From Kitasatospora purpeofusca (lineage in GTDB: Bacteria; Actinomycetota; Actinomycetes; Streptomycetales; Streptomycetaceae): a DNA stretch of 64,000 nucleotides. A program made the position numbers and the translations under genes. The DNA is taken from NCBI RefSeq assembly GCF_000718025.1, contig NZ_JODS01000040.1, positions 1-64,000 on the forward strand. Reading direction: 5' to 3'. The notes beneath the pieces are model-generated. The model saw only the letters and a program-made list of their open reading frames with translations. It ran no database searches and was not told where the DNA came from. Positions 18,234 to 26,700 of this stretch are shown piece by piece (within the stretch, counting starts at the first letter, position 1; every line of letters begins with the position of its first letter).

Positions 18234-20081
18234 ATGACCACCTTCGCCGAGCCGGCCGCCACCGTCCCCGCCGCTCCCGCTTCCAGCGCCCCCGCCGACC
18301 TGCTGGCCCGCCTGCGCGCCGCCGTCGCCGCCCACCCGGCGCGGACCGCCGTGCACGCCGCCGACGGCAGCCTCGACTTCGCCGCCCTGGACCGCCGCAC
18401 CGCCGCCCTCGCCGCCGCCCTCCGGGCCCGGGGCGTGCGCCGCGGCGACAAGGTCGGCGTCCACCTCGCCCGCACCCTGGACCTGCCGGTCGCGCTGCTC
18501 GCCGTCTGGCGGGCCGGCGCCGCGTACGTCCCGCTGGACCCGGCCTACCCGGCCGAGCGGATCTCCTTCATGGCCGCCGACGCCGGCCTCGCCGCCGTGG
18601 TCAGCGCCGAGGCGGCCCCGCCCGTCCCGGCCGGCGTCCCGGTGCTCCGCCCCGACGCGGCGTCCGAGGCCACGGCGGCCGACGCCGACGATTTCGTCCC
18701 GGACCCGCTGGACTCCGCCTACGTCATCTACACCTCCGGTTCCACCGGCCGCCCCAAGGGCGTCGAGGTGCCGCACGGCGCCGTCGCCGACCTCGCGGCC
18801 GGCCTGGAGCAGGTCGGCGCCTACCGGCCCGAGCCGTCCGTCGTCGCCTGGAACGCCAGCGTCTCCTTCGACGCCTCCGTCCAGCAGTGGATCCGGATCT
18901 GCCGCGGCGACACCCTGGTGGTCGTCGACGACGCCCGGCGCGCCGACCCGGCCCGGCTGGCCGCGCTGCTCGCCGAGCACGCCGTCACCGACCTGGACCT
19001 GACGCCCTCGCACTGGCAGCTGCTCCGCGAGCAGCTGACCGGCGCCGCCGTGCCGCGCCTGTTCATGGGCGGCGAGCCCGTCCCCGAGCGCACCTGGCGC
19101 GAACTCGCGGACGGCGGCATCGACGCCTTCAACCTGTACGGGCCGACCGAGTGCACGGTCGACGCGATCACCGCCCCGATCACCGGCCCCGGCCCGCACC
19201 TGGGCGAGCCGCTGGCAGGCGTGCGGGTGCACCTGCTGGACGAGCGGCTGCGGCCGGTCACCGGCGCCGGCGAGGTCGGCGAGCTGTACCTCGCCGGGCC
19301 CGGTCTCGCGCACGGCTACGCCGGACAGCCGGGGCTGACCGCCGGCCGCTTCGTCGCCGACCCGTTCGCGACCGCGCCCGGCGCCCGGATGTACCGCACC
19401 GGCGACCAGGCCCGCCGCTCCGCCGAGGGCCTGCTGGAGTACGTCGGCCGGGTCGACCGCCAGGTCAAGCTGCGCGGCTTCCGGATCGAGCTCGGCGAGG
19501 TCGAGCACGCGCTGGCGGCGCTGGACGGCGTCACGGCCGCCGCGGTGACCGTGCACGAGCCCGCCCCCGGCGACACCCGCCTCGCCGCCTACGTCACCGG
19601 CCCGGCCGTGGCCCCCGGTTCCACCGCTCCCGCCTCCACCGCTCCGGCCGAGCTGCTGGCCGAGCTGCGCCGCACCCTGCCCGCACACCTGGTCCCGGCC
19701 ACGGTGACCGTGCTGGAGGCGATGCCGCTCACCCCGAACGGCAAGGTCGACCACCGGGCGCTGCCCGTCCCGGTCGCCGAGGCGGCGCCGGAGGCGGTCG
19801 GCGGGGGAGTGGCGGAGCAGGTCGCCGAGGTGTGGCGGACCGTGCTCGGCGTCCCCGAGGTGCTGCCCGCCGACGACTTCCTCTCGCTCGGCGGCCACTC
19901 GCTCGCCGCGCTGCGGGTCGTCCACCTGCTGCGCCGCAAGCTGAACGTCGAGCTCCAGCTGCGGCACCTGCTGGACGCCGCCGACCTCGCGGCCTTCACC
20001 GAGGCCGTGCAGCGCGCCGCCGCGGCCGGACCGGCCGCCGCCCGCCCGGCCCTCACCGCCCGCCGGCCGGCCGTCCGATGA
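18234..20081 (+). CDS. NRPS 3: stand-alone A-PCP (completes module 4)
   Basis: This 615-residue didomain has A4 (YTSGSTGRPKG near 166, GKVDHRALP near 502) and PCP4 (Ser in GGHSL near 557). It has no C domain. Because the preceding protein ends in a C domain, the two together make module 4. The by-eye pocket code D-A-Q-D-L-M-L-V-D matches the known Gln code (DAQDLGVVDK) at 8 of 10 positions including the invariant Lys, so Gln, Glu or a derivative is the best guess. The ATG at 18234 has GAGGAG 9 nt upstream. The in-frame ATG at 18162 lacks one. It overlaps the thioesterase gene by ATGA. Confidence 0.9.
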   Translation: MTTFAEPAATVPAAPASSAPADLLARLRAAVAAHPARTAVHAADGSLDFAALDRRTAALAAALRARGVRRGDKVGVHLARTLDLPVALLAVWRAGAAYVPLDPAYPAERISFMAADAGLAAVVSAEAAPPVPAGVPVLRPDAASEATAADADDFVPDPLDSAYVIYTSGSTGRPKGVEVPHGAVADLAAGLEQVGAYRPEPSVVAWNASVSFDASVQQWIRICRGDTLVVVDDARRADPARLAALLAEHAVTDLDLTPSHWQLLREQLTGAAVPRLFMGGEPVPERTWRELADGGIDAFNLYGPTECTVDAITAPITGPGPHLGEPLAGVRVHLLDERLRPVTGAGEVGELYLAGPGLAHGYAGQPGLTAGRFVADPFATAPGARMYRTGDQARRSAEGLLEYVGRVDRQVKLRGFRIELGEVEHALAALDGVTAAAVTVHEPAPGDTRLAAYVTGPAVAPGSTAPASTAPAELLAELRRTLPAHLVPATVTVLEAMPLTPNGKVDHRALPVPVAEAAPEAVGGGVAEQVAEVWRTVLGVPEVLPADDFLSLGGHSLAALRVVHLLRRKLNVELQLRHLLDAADLAAFTEAVQRAAAAGPAAARPALTARRPAVR

Positions 20082-21046
20082 GCCCGACGACCCCCACGAC
20101 GCCTGCGACCCCCGGCCCCACCGCCCGCCCGCCGCTGGTCGCCCGCCAGCGCCCGGCCGCCGCGCCGCTGCCCGCCACCCCGGCCGTCCGTCGCGCCCCG
20201 GCCACCACCCCGGTGGCGGCCCCGGTCCCCGCCACCCGCCCGCGGATCCAGGGCGACTGGTTCCTGCTCCCCGCGCCCCGGCCCGAGGCCGCCGTCCGGC
20301 TGTTCTGCTTCCCGCACGCCGGCGGCGACGCCACCGCCTTCACCCCGCTGGCCCGGGCCCTCGCCCCCGCCGCCGAGGTGTGGGCGCTGCGCCCGCCGGC
20401 CCGCGGCGGCCGCAGCCGCGACCCGATGCCCGCCGACTTCGCCGCGCTGACGGCCGAGGTCGCCCGGGAGATCGCCCCGCACCTCGCGCCCGGCCGCCGG
20501 GCCGCCTTCTACGGGCAGAGCTTCGGCGCCCTGCTCGCCTACGAGGTGGCCCGGGCCCTGCCCGCCGACCGCCGCCCCGAACTCGTGGTGGTGGCCGGCG
20601 CGCCCAGCCCGGCCGAGTGGACCGAGCGGGAGTCCAAGGACCTCGACGCGGCCGAACTCCTGCGCCTCACCGGCCTGGAGGAGCTGGTCAGCGCCGATCC
20701 CGAGCTGGTGGAACTCGCCCTCGGCGGCATCCGCACCGACCTCGCGGTCAGCGCCACCTACCGCCACCAGCCGCACCCGCCGCTGACCTCCGCGCTGTAC
20801 GCGCTGGCCGGCGCCGACGACCCGATGCTCGCCACCACCGACCTCTCCGGCTGGGCCGCCCACACCCGGGGCGCCTTCGACCAGCTGGTCCTGCCCGGCG
20901 GGCACCTGCTCGCCACCGTCGACCGGCCCGGCCCGGTCGACCTCCTGACCTCCCTGCTTTCCGGCCGCGCGGCGGCCGCCCCCACGTCCAGCACCGCCAC
21001 CGCCACCGCCCGTGCCACCGCCACCGAGGAGCAGCCGTCATGGTGA
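20078..21046 (+). CDS. Type II (editing) thioesterase
   Basis: The 322-residue alpha/beta hydrolase matches the external thioesterases that remove wrong or stalled acyl groups from NRPS carrier domains. Visible signatures are RLFCFPHAGGDATAF, the nucleophile elbow YGQSFGALLAYE (Ser148), and a GGHLL motif holding the catalytic His. The first 70 residues are a Pro/Ala/Thr-rich low-complexity extension not usual in this family. The C-terminus is also a Thr/Ala-rich tail. Both may be flexible linkers. Its start overlaps the A-PCP stop, and its last codons overlap the P450 start. Confidence 0.9.
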   Translation: MSPTTPTTPATPGPTARPPLVARQRPAAAPLPATPAVRRAPATTPVAAPVPATRPRIQGDWFLLPAPRPEAAVRLFCFPHAGGDATAFTPLARALAPAAEVWALRPPARGGRSRDPMPADFAALTAEVAREIAPHLAPGRRAAFYGQSFGALLAYEVARALPADRRPELVVVAGAPSPAEWTERESKDLDAAELLRLTGLEELVSADPELVELALGGIRTDLAVSATYRHQPHPPLTSALYALAGADDPMLATTDLSGWAAHTRGAFDQLVLPGGHLLATVDRPGPVDLLTSLLSGRAAAAPTSSTATATARATATEEQPSW

Positions 21047-22224
21047 CCACCACTTCCGTCGATCTCACCGACCCCGCCCTGTGGGCGGACCCGGAGACCC
21101 CGGCCCTGGTCGCCGAGCTGCGCCGCGAGGCGCCCGTCCACCGCACCGACAGCCTGGACGACGGCCCGATCTGGTCGGTGATGACCTACAAGGAGTCGGC
21201 GGACGTGCTGCGCAACGCGGCCGTGTTCAGCTCCGAGTCCGGCTCGCTGCTGGGCGCCGGCGTCGGCAACGTCCCGGTCGGCTCGGGCCGGATGATGGCG
21301 CTCACCGACCCGCCCAAGCACCGCGAACTGCGGGCGCCCGCCAACCCGTTCTTCGCCAAGAACGGCGTGCGCGGCGCCTCTCGCTCCATCGCCGAGCGGG
21401 CCGGCGAGCTGTTCGACCGGGCCGTGGAGCAGGGCGAGGCCGATCTCGTCGACGTGGTCTCCGCACTGCCGCTGGCCGTCATGTGCGACCTGCTGGACGT
21501 CCCGGAGAAGGACCGCGACATGATGGTCCGGGTCTGCGACGTGGCCTTCCTGGGCGCCACCCCGGAGGAACGCCGCGCCGGCCACCAGCAGTTGATCCCC
21601 TACCTGATGCACCAGGTGATGCTGCGGCGCACCGACCCCAAGGACGACCTCATCTCGATGATGGCGACCTACAAGGTCAACGGGAAGCTGATGCCGGTCG
21701 AGGACGTCGTGCTCAACCTGGACAACATCGTCGTCGGCGGCGTCCAGACGGTCCGCCACACCGCGGCGATGGGTCTGCACACCCTGGTCAACCGGCCGGA
21801 CCTGTGGCGGGCGCTGCAGCGCGGCGAGGTGGACATGGACTCCGCCGTGGACGAGCTGCTGCGCTGGACCTCGGTCGGGCTGCACACCCTGCGGACCGCC
21901 ACCCGTGACATCGAGTTGGCCGGGCGGCAGATCCGGCGCGGCGACCGGGTCGCGGTCTGGGTGTGGTCGGCGAACCGGGACCCGGAGGCCTTCGAGGCGC
22001 CGGAGGAGATCCGGCTCGACCGCTCGCCCAACAAGCACCTGGCGCTGGGCCTGGGCGCCCACTACTGCATCGGCGCGCCGCTGGCGAAGACCGAGCTGAG
22101 CGCGCTGTTCTCGGCGGCGCTGGAGAAGGCGGCGACGATCGAACCGGCCGGTCCGGTCGAGTACAACCGCTCGATCATCAACTTCGGCCTGGACCGCTTC
22201 CCGGTCCGGCTGACCCCGCGCTGA
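21040..22224 (+). CDS. Cytochrome P450 with atypical I-helix
   Basis: The 394-residue bacterial class I P450 needs ferredoxin partners, which are not encoded nearby. The K-helix ExxR is in VDELLRWTS, and the heme loop LGLGAHYCIGAPLAKTEL carries the Cys thiolate (Cys343). The I-helix reads VVGGVQTVRHTA, so the usual acidic residue of (A/G)Gx(D/E)T is Gln. Such a change can alter proton delivery. The NRPS setting suggests hydroxylation or coupling of a carrier-bound or released residue. The ATG follows GAGGAGC and overlaps the thioesterase end by 7 nt, so the two are coupled. It ends the P2 unit. Confidence 0.92.
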   Translation: MVTTTSVDLTDPALWADPETPALVAELRREAPVHRTDSLDDGPIWSVMTYKESADVLRNAAVFSSESGSLLGAGVGNVPVGSGRMMALTDPPKHRELRAPANPFFAKNGVRGASRSIAERAGELFDRAVEQGEADLVDVVSALPLAVMCDLLDVPEKDRDMMVRVCDVAFLGATPEERRAGHQQLIPYLMHQVMLRRTDPKDDLISMMATYKVNGKLMPVEDVVLNLDNIVVGGVQTVRHTAAMGLHTLVNRPDLWRALQRGEVDMDSAVDELLRWTSVGLHTLRTATRDIELAGRQIRRGDRVAVWVWSANRDPEAFEAPEEIRLDRSPNKHLALGLGAHYCIGAPLAKTELSALFSAALEKAATIEPAGPVEYNRSIINFGLDRFPVRLTPR

Positions 22225-22350
22225 GCCCGCGCCGGCACCGCGCGCCGGAACCCCGCGCCCACCCCTCCGACCACCCCCGCTCCCACCCTGTCCCACCCGT
22301 CGCCCCACCCCCCGTTCCCACCCCGTGCGCCCGAGGCCCGCGCAGGAGGA

Positions 22351-22420
22351 CGGCAGTCCCGGAACTGCCGCTCACCTGCCGGGCCTTGTGCCGCTTCCGG
22401 ACCCGGCCCGCACCTACCTT
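22351..22420 (+). promoter_or_regulatory. Cluster promoter P3: three TGCC boxes plus -10 (putative SARP site)
   Basis: In the 240-nt gap after the P450, boxes TGCCGCT (22366), TGCCGGG (22377) and TGCCGCT (22389) have the same 11/12-bp phasing as P1 and P2. The -10-like TACCTT at 22415 is 26 bp after the third box start. An inverted CGGCAGT (22351) pairs with ACTGCCG (22364-22370), as in P2. It would drive the unit from the MbtH gene onward. Confidence 0.65.
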
Positions 22421-22464
22421 CGAATCACACCGCACCGCGCCACCACCTCACCGAGGAGAGCACC

Positions 22465-22677
22465 GTGAGCAACCCGTTCGAGAACGACAACGCCGGCTAC
22501 CTGGTCCTGGTCAACGACGAGAACCAGCACTCGCTGTGGCCGGTCTGGATCGACGTGCCGGCGGGCTGGACCACCGTCCACGGCGAGGCGCCCCGCCAGG
22601 AGTGCCTGGAGTGGATCGAGACCAACTGGACCGACATCCGCCCGGCCTCGCTGGTCGCCGGCCTCGGGAACCGGTGA
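22465..22677 (+). CDS. MbtH-like NRPS accessory protein
   Basis: This 70-residue protein is an MbtH-family partner that binds A domains and helps their folding and activity. Diagnostic residues are in NPFENDNAGYLVLVNDE, SLWPVWIDVPAGW and WIETNWTDIRP, with the conserved Trp residues present. Length is typical for the family. The GTG start has GAGGAG upstream with good spacing. It is the first gene of the third unit. It is the only MbtH gene in the window, so it probably serves all eight A domains. Confidence 0.95.
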   Translation: MSNPFENDNAGYLVLVNDENQHSLWPVWIDVPAGWTTVHGEAPRQECLEWIETNWTDIRPASLVAGLGNR

Positions 22678-22685
22678 GCGCCGCC

Positions 22686-23684
22686 ATGCTGAACTGGGAG
22701 CTGAACCCCGGTCGTCCGGCCCTGCTCCACGTCCCGGCCGCCGCCGACCTCGCCGAGGGCTGCGCCTGGCTCCGTGAGCACGAGGACGAGCTGACCGCCG
22801 CGCTGCACGAGCACGGCACGATCTTCCTGCGCGGCCTGCCGGTCGCGGCCACCGAGGACGTCGCCGCCGTCCGGGACGTGCTGATCCCCGAGCCCACCCC
22901 GTACCGGGAGAAGGCCACCCCGCGCAGCGACTTCGGCAACGGCGTGTTCTCGTCCACCGACCTGGCCGCCGCGCTGCCGATCCGGATGCACAACGAGAAC
23001 AGCTACACCCTGACCTTCCCCGGCCGGCTGCTGTTCGCCTGCCTGATCGCCCCGGAGGAGGGCGGCGCCACCCCGACCGCGGACGTCCGCAAGGTCCTCG
23101 CCGCGCTGCCGCCGCACCTGGCCGAGCGCGGCCGGACCACCGGCTGGACGCTCGGCCGCAGCTACTCGGAGTACGTCTCGCTGCCGTGGCGGACCGCCTT
23201 CGGCACCGAGGAGCCCGCCGAGGTCGAGAAGTACTGCCGGGAGAACGGCATCACCTGGGAGTGGCTGGAGGACGGCACCCTGCGCACCGACCAGCTGCGG
23301 CCGGCCACCATCCGCCACCCGCACACCGGCGAGGAGGTCTGGTTCAACCACCTGGCCTTCTGGAACGAGTGGTCGCTGGACCCGGACATCCGGGAGGCCA
23401 TGGTCGAGGAGTTCGGTCCGGACGGCCTGCCGTTCAACACCGGCTTCGGTGACCGCGAGCCGGTCACCCGCGAGGACGTCGAGGCGCTGAACGCCGCCTA
23501 CGAGGCCGCCACCGTCCGGGAGACCTGGCAGGTCGGCGACGTGATGCTGGTCGACAACGTGCTGTGCTCGCACGGCCGCGACCCGTACCGCGGCGACCGG
23601 AAGATCGCCGTCGCGATGGGCCGCCCGGTCGACGTCCTCGACTGCGAGCCGTCCGTCCTCCCGACCACCGCCGTCCCCGCGTGA
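22686..23684 (+). CDS. SyrP/TauD-like Fe(II)/2-oxoglutarate beta-hydroxylase
   Basis: The roughly 332-residue protein belongs to the TauD/TfdA dioxygenase fold and is closest in pattern to SyrP-type aspartyl beta-hydroxylases of NRPS pathways. The iron-binding HxE is in MHNENSYTLTFPG (His102, Glu104), the distal His is in NVLCSHGRDPY (about His296), and the 2-oxoglutarate Arg follows. It would hydroxylate the beta carbon of an Asp-, Asn- or Glu-like residue, probably on a carrier protein. ATG 22686 has GGTGAG 7 nt upstream. GTG 22674, which overlaps the MbtH stop (GTGA), is an in-frame alternative. Confidence 0.88.
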   Translation: MLNWELNPGRPALLHVPAAADLAEGCAWLREHEDELTAALHEHGTIFLRGLPVAATEDVAAVRDVLIPEPTPYREKATPRSDFGNGVFSSTDLAAALPIRMHNENSYTLTFPGRLLFACLIAPEEGGATPTADVRKVLAALPPHLAERGRTTGWTLGRSYSEYVSLPWRTAFGTEEPAEVEKYCRENGITWEWLEDGTLRTDQLRPATIRHPHTGEEVWFNHLAFWNEWSLDPDIREAMVEEFGPDGLPFNTGFGDREPVTREDVEALNAAYEAATVRETWQVGDVMLVDNVLCSHGRDPYRGDRKIAVAMGRPVDVLDCEPSVLPTTAVPA

Positions 23685-23729
23685 CGGCGTCCCCCACCAC
23701 ACGCCCGTGACGTGAGCAGAGGAAGCACC

Positions 23730-26700
23730 GTGATCCCGGTTTCGTACGCACAACAGCGTCTCTGGCTGATCGACCAGATCGAAGGGCCGACCGCGCTCTA
23801 CAACCTGCCGTTCGCGGTCCGCCTGCGCGGCGCGCTCGACCTCGACGCGCTGCGCGCCGCGACGGCGGACGTGGTGGCCCGGCACGAGGCCCTGCGCACG
23901 GTGTTCCCGGTGGACGGCGAGGGCGTGCCGGTGCAGCACATCCTGCCGTCGGCGGAGGCGGGCACCGTCTTCACGACGGTGGAGTGCGCGCCGGCCGACT
24001 ACGCCGCCCTGCGGGACCGGGCCGCCGCCCACACCTTCGACCTGAGTGCCGAAACGCCCGTCCGGGTCACGGTCTTCTCGCTCACCCCGACCGAGGGGGA
24101 CACCCCGATCGACGGGGAAGCCCCCGAGCACGTGCTGCTCGTCGTGCTCCACCACATCGCCGGTGACGGCTGGTCGCTCGGCCCGCTGCTGCGCGACCTC
24201 GCCGCCGCCTACACCGCCCGCCTCGCCGGCGCCGAGCCGGACTGGGAGCCGCTGCCGGTCCAGTACGCCGACTACGCCCTGTGGCAGCGCGAGCTGCTCG
24301 GCGAGGAGTCCGACCCGTTCAGCCTGATGAGCCGTCAGCTCGACCACTGGAGAGGAGTCCTGGCCGGTCTGCCGGAGGAGCTCGAGCTGCCGGTGGACCG
24401 CCCCCGGCCGCCCGTGCCGACCGGTGCCGCCGACGCCGTCCCGTTCACCCTCGACCCCGAACTGCACACCGCGCTGGCCGAGCTGGCCCGCCGCCACCGG
24501 TCCACCCTGTTCGCCGTCCTCCAGGCCGGTCTGGCCGCGCTGTTCACCCGCCTCGGCGCCGGTACCGACATCCCGCTCGGCACCGGTGTGGCCGGCCGCT
24601 CCGACGAGGCCCTGAACGACCTGGTCGGCTTCTTCGTCAACACCCTGGTGCTGCGCACCGACACGTCCGGCGACCCGTCCTTCGCCGAACTCCTGGGCCG
24701 GGTCCGGGAAGCGCAGCTGGACGCCTTCGCCCAGCAGGACGTGCCGTTCGAGCGGCTGGTCGAGGAGGTCAACCCGGCCCGCGCGCTCGGCCGCCACCCG
24801 CTGTTCCAGACCCTGTTGGTGCTGCAGAACCACGAGGAGGGCGAACTCGGCCTGCCCGGGCTGGAGTCGGCGCCCGAACCGCTGGGCCTGCGGGTCGCCA
24901 AGTTCGACCTCAACATCGGCGTCACCGAGCGGCACGCTCAGGACGGCACCCCGGCCGGCCTGGAGGGCTCGGTCGAGTACTCGGCCGACCTGTACGACCG
25001 GGCCACCGTCGACACGCTGTTCGCGCGCTTCGGCCGGCTGCTGGCCGCCGCGGCCGCCGACCCCGCGGCGCCGATCGGCACCCTGGACATCCTCGCCCCC
25101 GAGGAGCGCGCCCGGCTCGCCGAGGACTGGAACGCAACCGCCGCGCCGGTCCGCACCGGCTCGCTGCCCGGGCTGTTCGCGGCGCAGGCCGCCCGCACCC
25201 CGGACGCGGTCGCCCTCGCCCACGACGGCGGCGAGGTCGGCTACGCCGAGCTCGACGCCCGCGCCAACCGGCTGGCCCACCACCTGATCGCCGCCGGCGT
25301 CGGCCCGGAGTCCCCGGTCGCGCTGCTGATGGAGCGCTCGGTGGACCTGGTCGTCGCCACCCTCGCCGTGCTCAAGGCCGGCGGCTGCTACGTGCCGATG
25401 CACGCGAGCCTGCCACCCGAGCGGATGACGGCGCTGCTCGCCGACACCGCCGCGCCCGTCCTGATCACCGACCGCGCCGAGCCCGGCTTCGCCCACGAGG
25501 CCGTCGTGGTCCGCCCCGGCGACGAGGCGGGGGCGCCCGAGCACGACCCCGGCCTGCCCGTCCACCCGGACCGGCTCGCCTACATGATGTTCACCTCCGG
25601 CTCCACCGGCACCCCCAAGGGCGTCGCGGTCCGCCACCGCGACGTGGTCGACCTCGCCGACGACAGCCGCTGGCGCGACGGCCGGCACGAGCGGATCCTG
25701 CTGCACTCCCCGCACGCCTTCGACGCCGCCACCTACGAGCTGTGGACGCCGCTGCTGCACGGCGGCACCGTCGTCGTCGCCCCGCCCGGCACCATGGACG
25801 CGGAGGCCCTGCACGCCGTCGCCACCCGGCACGGCGTCACCGCGGTCTTCCTCACCAAGGCGCTGTTCGACCTGGTCGCCGAGCAGGCCCCGGAGACCTT
25901 CCGCGCCCTGCGCACGGTCTGCACCGGCGGCGAGGCGGCCTCCGGCACCCTGATGCGCCGTGTCCTGGAGCACTGCCCGGACCTGCTGCTCGCCCACGTC
26001 TACGGGCCCACCGAGGCGACCACCTTCGCCACCCACCACCACCTGCTCCCGGCCGACCTGGACGGCGCCCGGGCCCCGATCGGCGGCCCGCTGGACAACA
26101 TGCGCACCCACGTCCTGGACGCCCGCCTCCAGCCGGTGCCGCCCGGCGTGCCCGGCGAGCTGTACATCGCCGGGGCCGGCCTGGCCCGCGGCTACTGGCG
26201 CCGGGCCGCGCTGACCGCCGAACGCTTCGTCGCCGACCCCTTCGGAAGCGGGGGCCGGATGTACCGCACCGGCGACCTGGTGCGCCGCCGCGCGGACGGC
26301 GCGATCGAGTTCCTCGGCCGGATCGACGGCCAGGTCAAGCTGCGCGGCTTCCGGATCGAGCTCGGCGAGATCGAGGCGGCGCTCTCCCGCCACCCCGCCG
26401 TCCGCCAGGTCATCGTCGTCCCCCGCGAGGACCGCCCCGGCGACACCCGGCTGGTCGGCTACTGCGCCGTGACCGCCGAGGCCCTCGACGGCCGGCCCGA
26501 ACTCGCCGCGGAGCTGAAGGAGTTCGCCGCCGCCGGCCTGCCCGGCTACATGGTGCCCTCCGCCGTGGTGGTACTGCCCGCGCTGCCGCTGAACGCCAAC
26601 GGCAAGGTCGACCGGCGGGCCCTGCCCGCCCCCGAGCTCGGCAGCGACCCGGCCGGCCGCGCCCCGCGCGACGAGCGCGAGCGGGCCCTGTGCGCGCTGT

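Noticed and set aside
13110..19967. Minus-strand open frame of about 2285 codons across NRPS 1-3.
   Set aside because: Same antisense effect; no recognisable protein and no ribosome site.
23730..24250. A lipo-initiating (starter) C domain that would make a lipopeptide.
   Set aside because: The line starts with A-PCP in NRPS 1, and the first C domain of NRPS 4 is an ordinary elongation domain; no acyl-AMP ligase or extra ACP is present.
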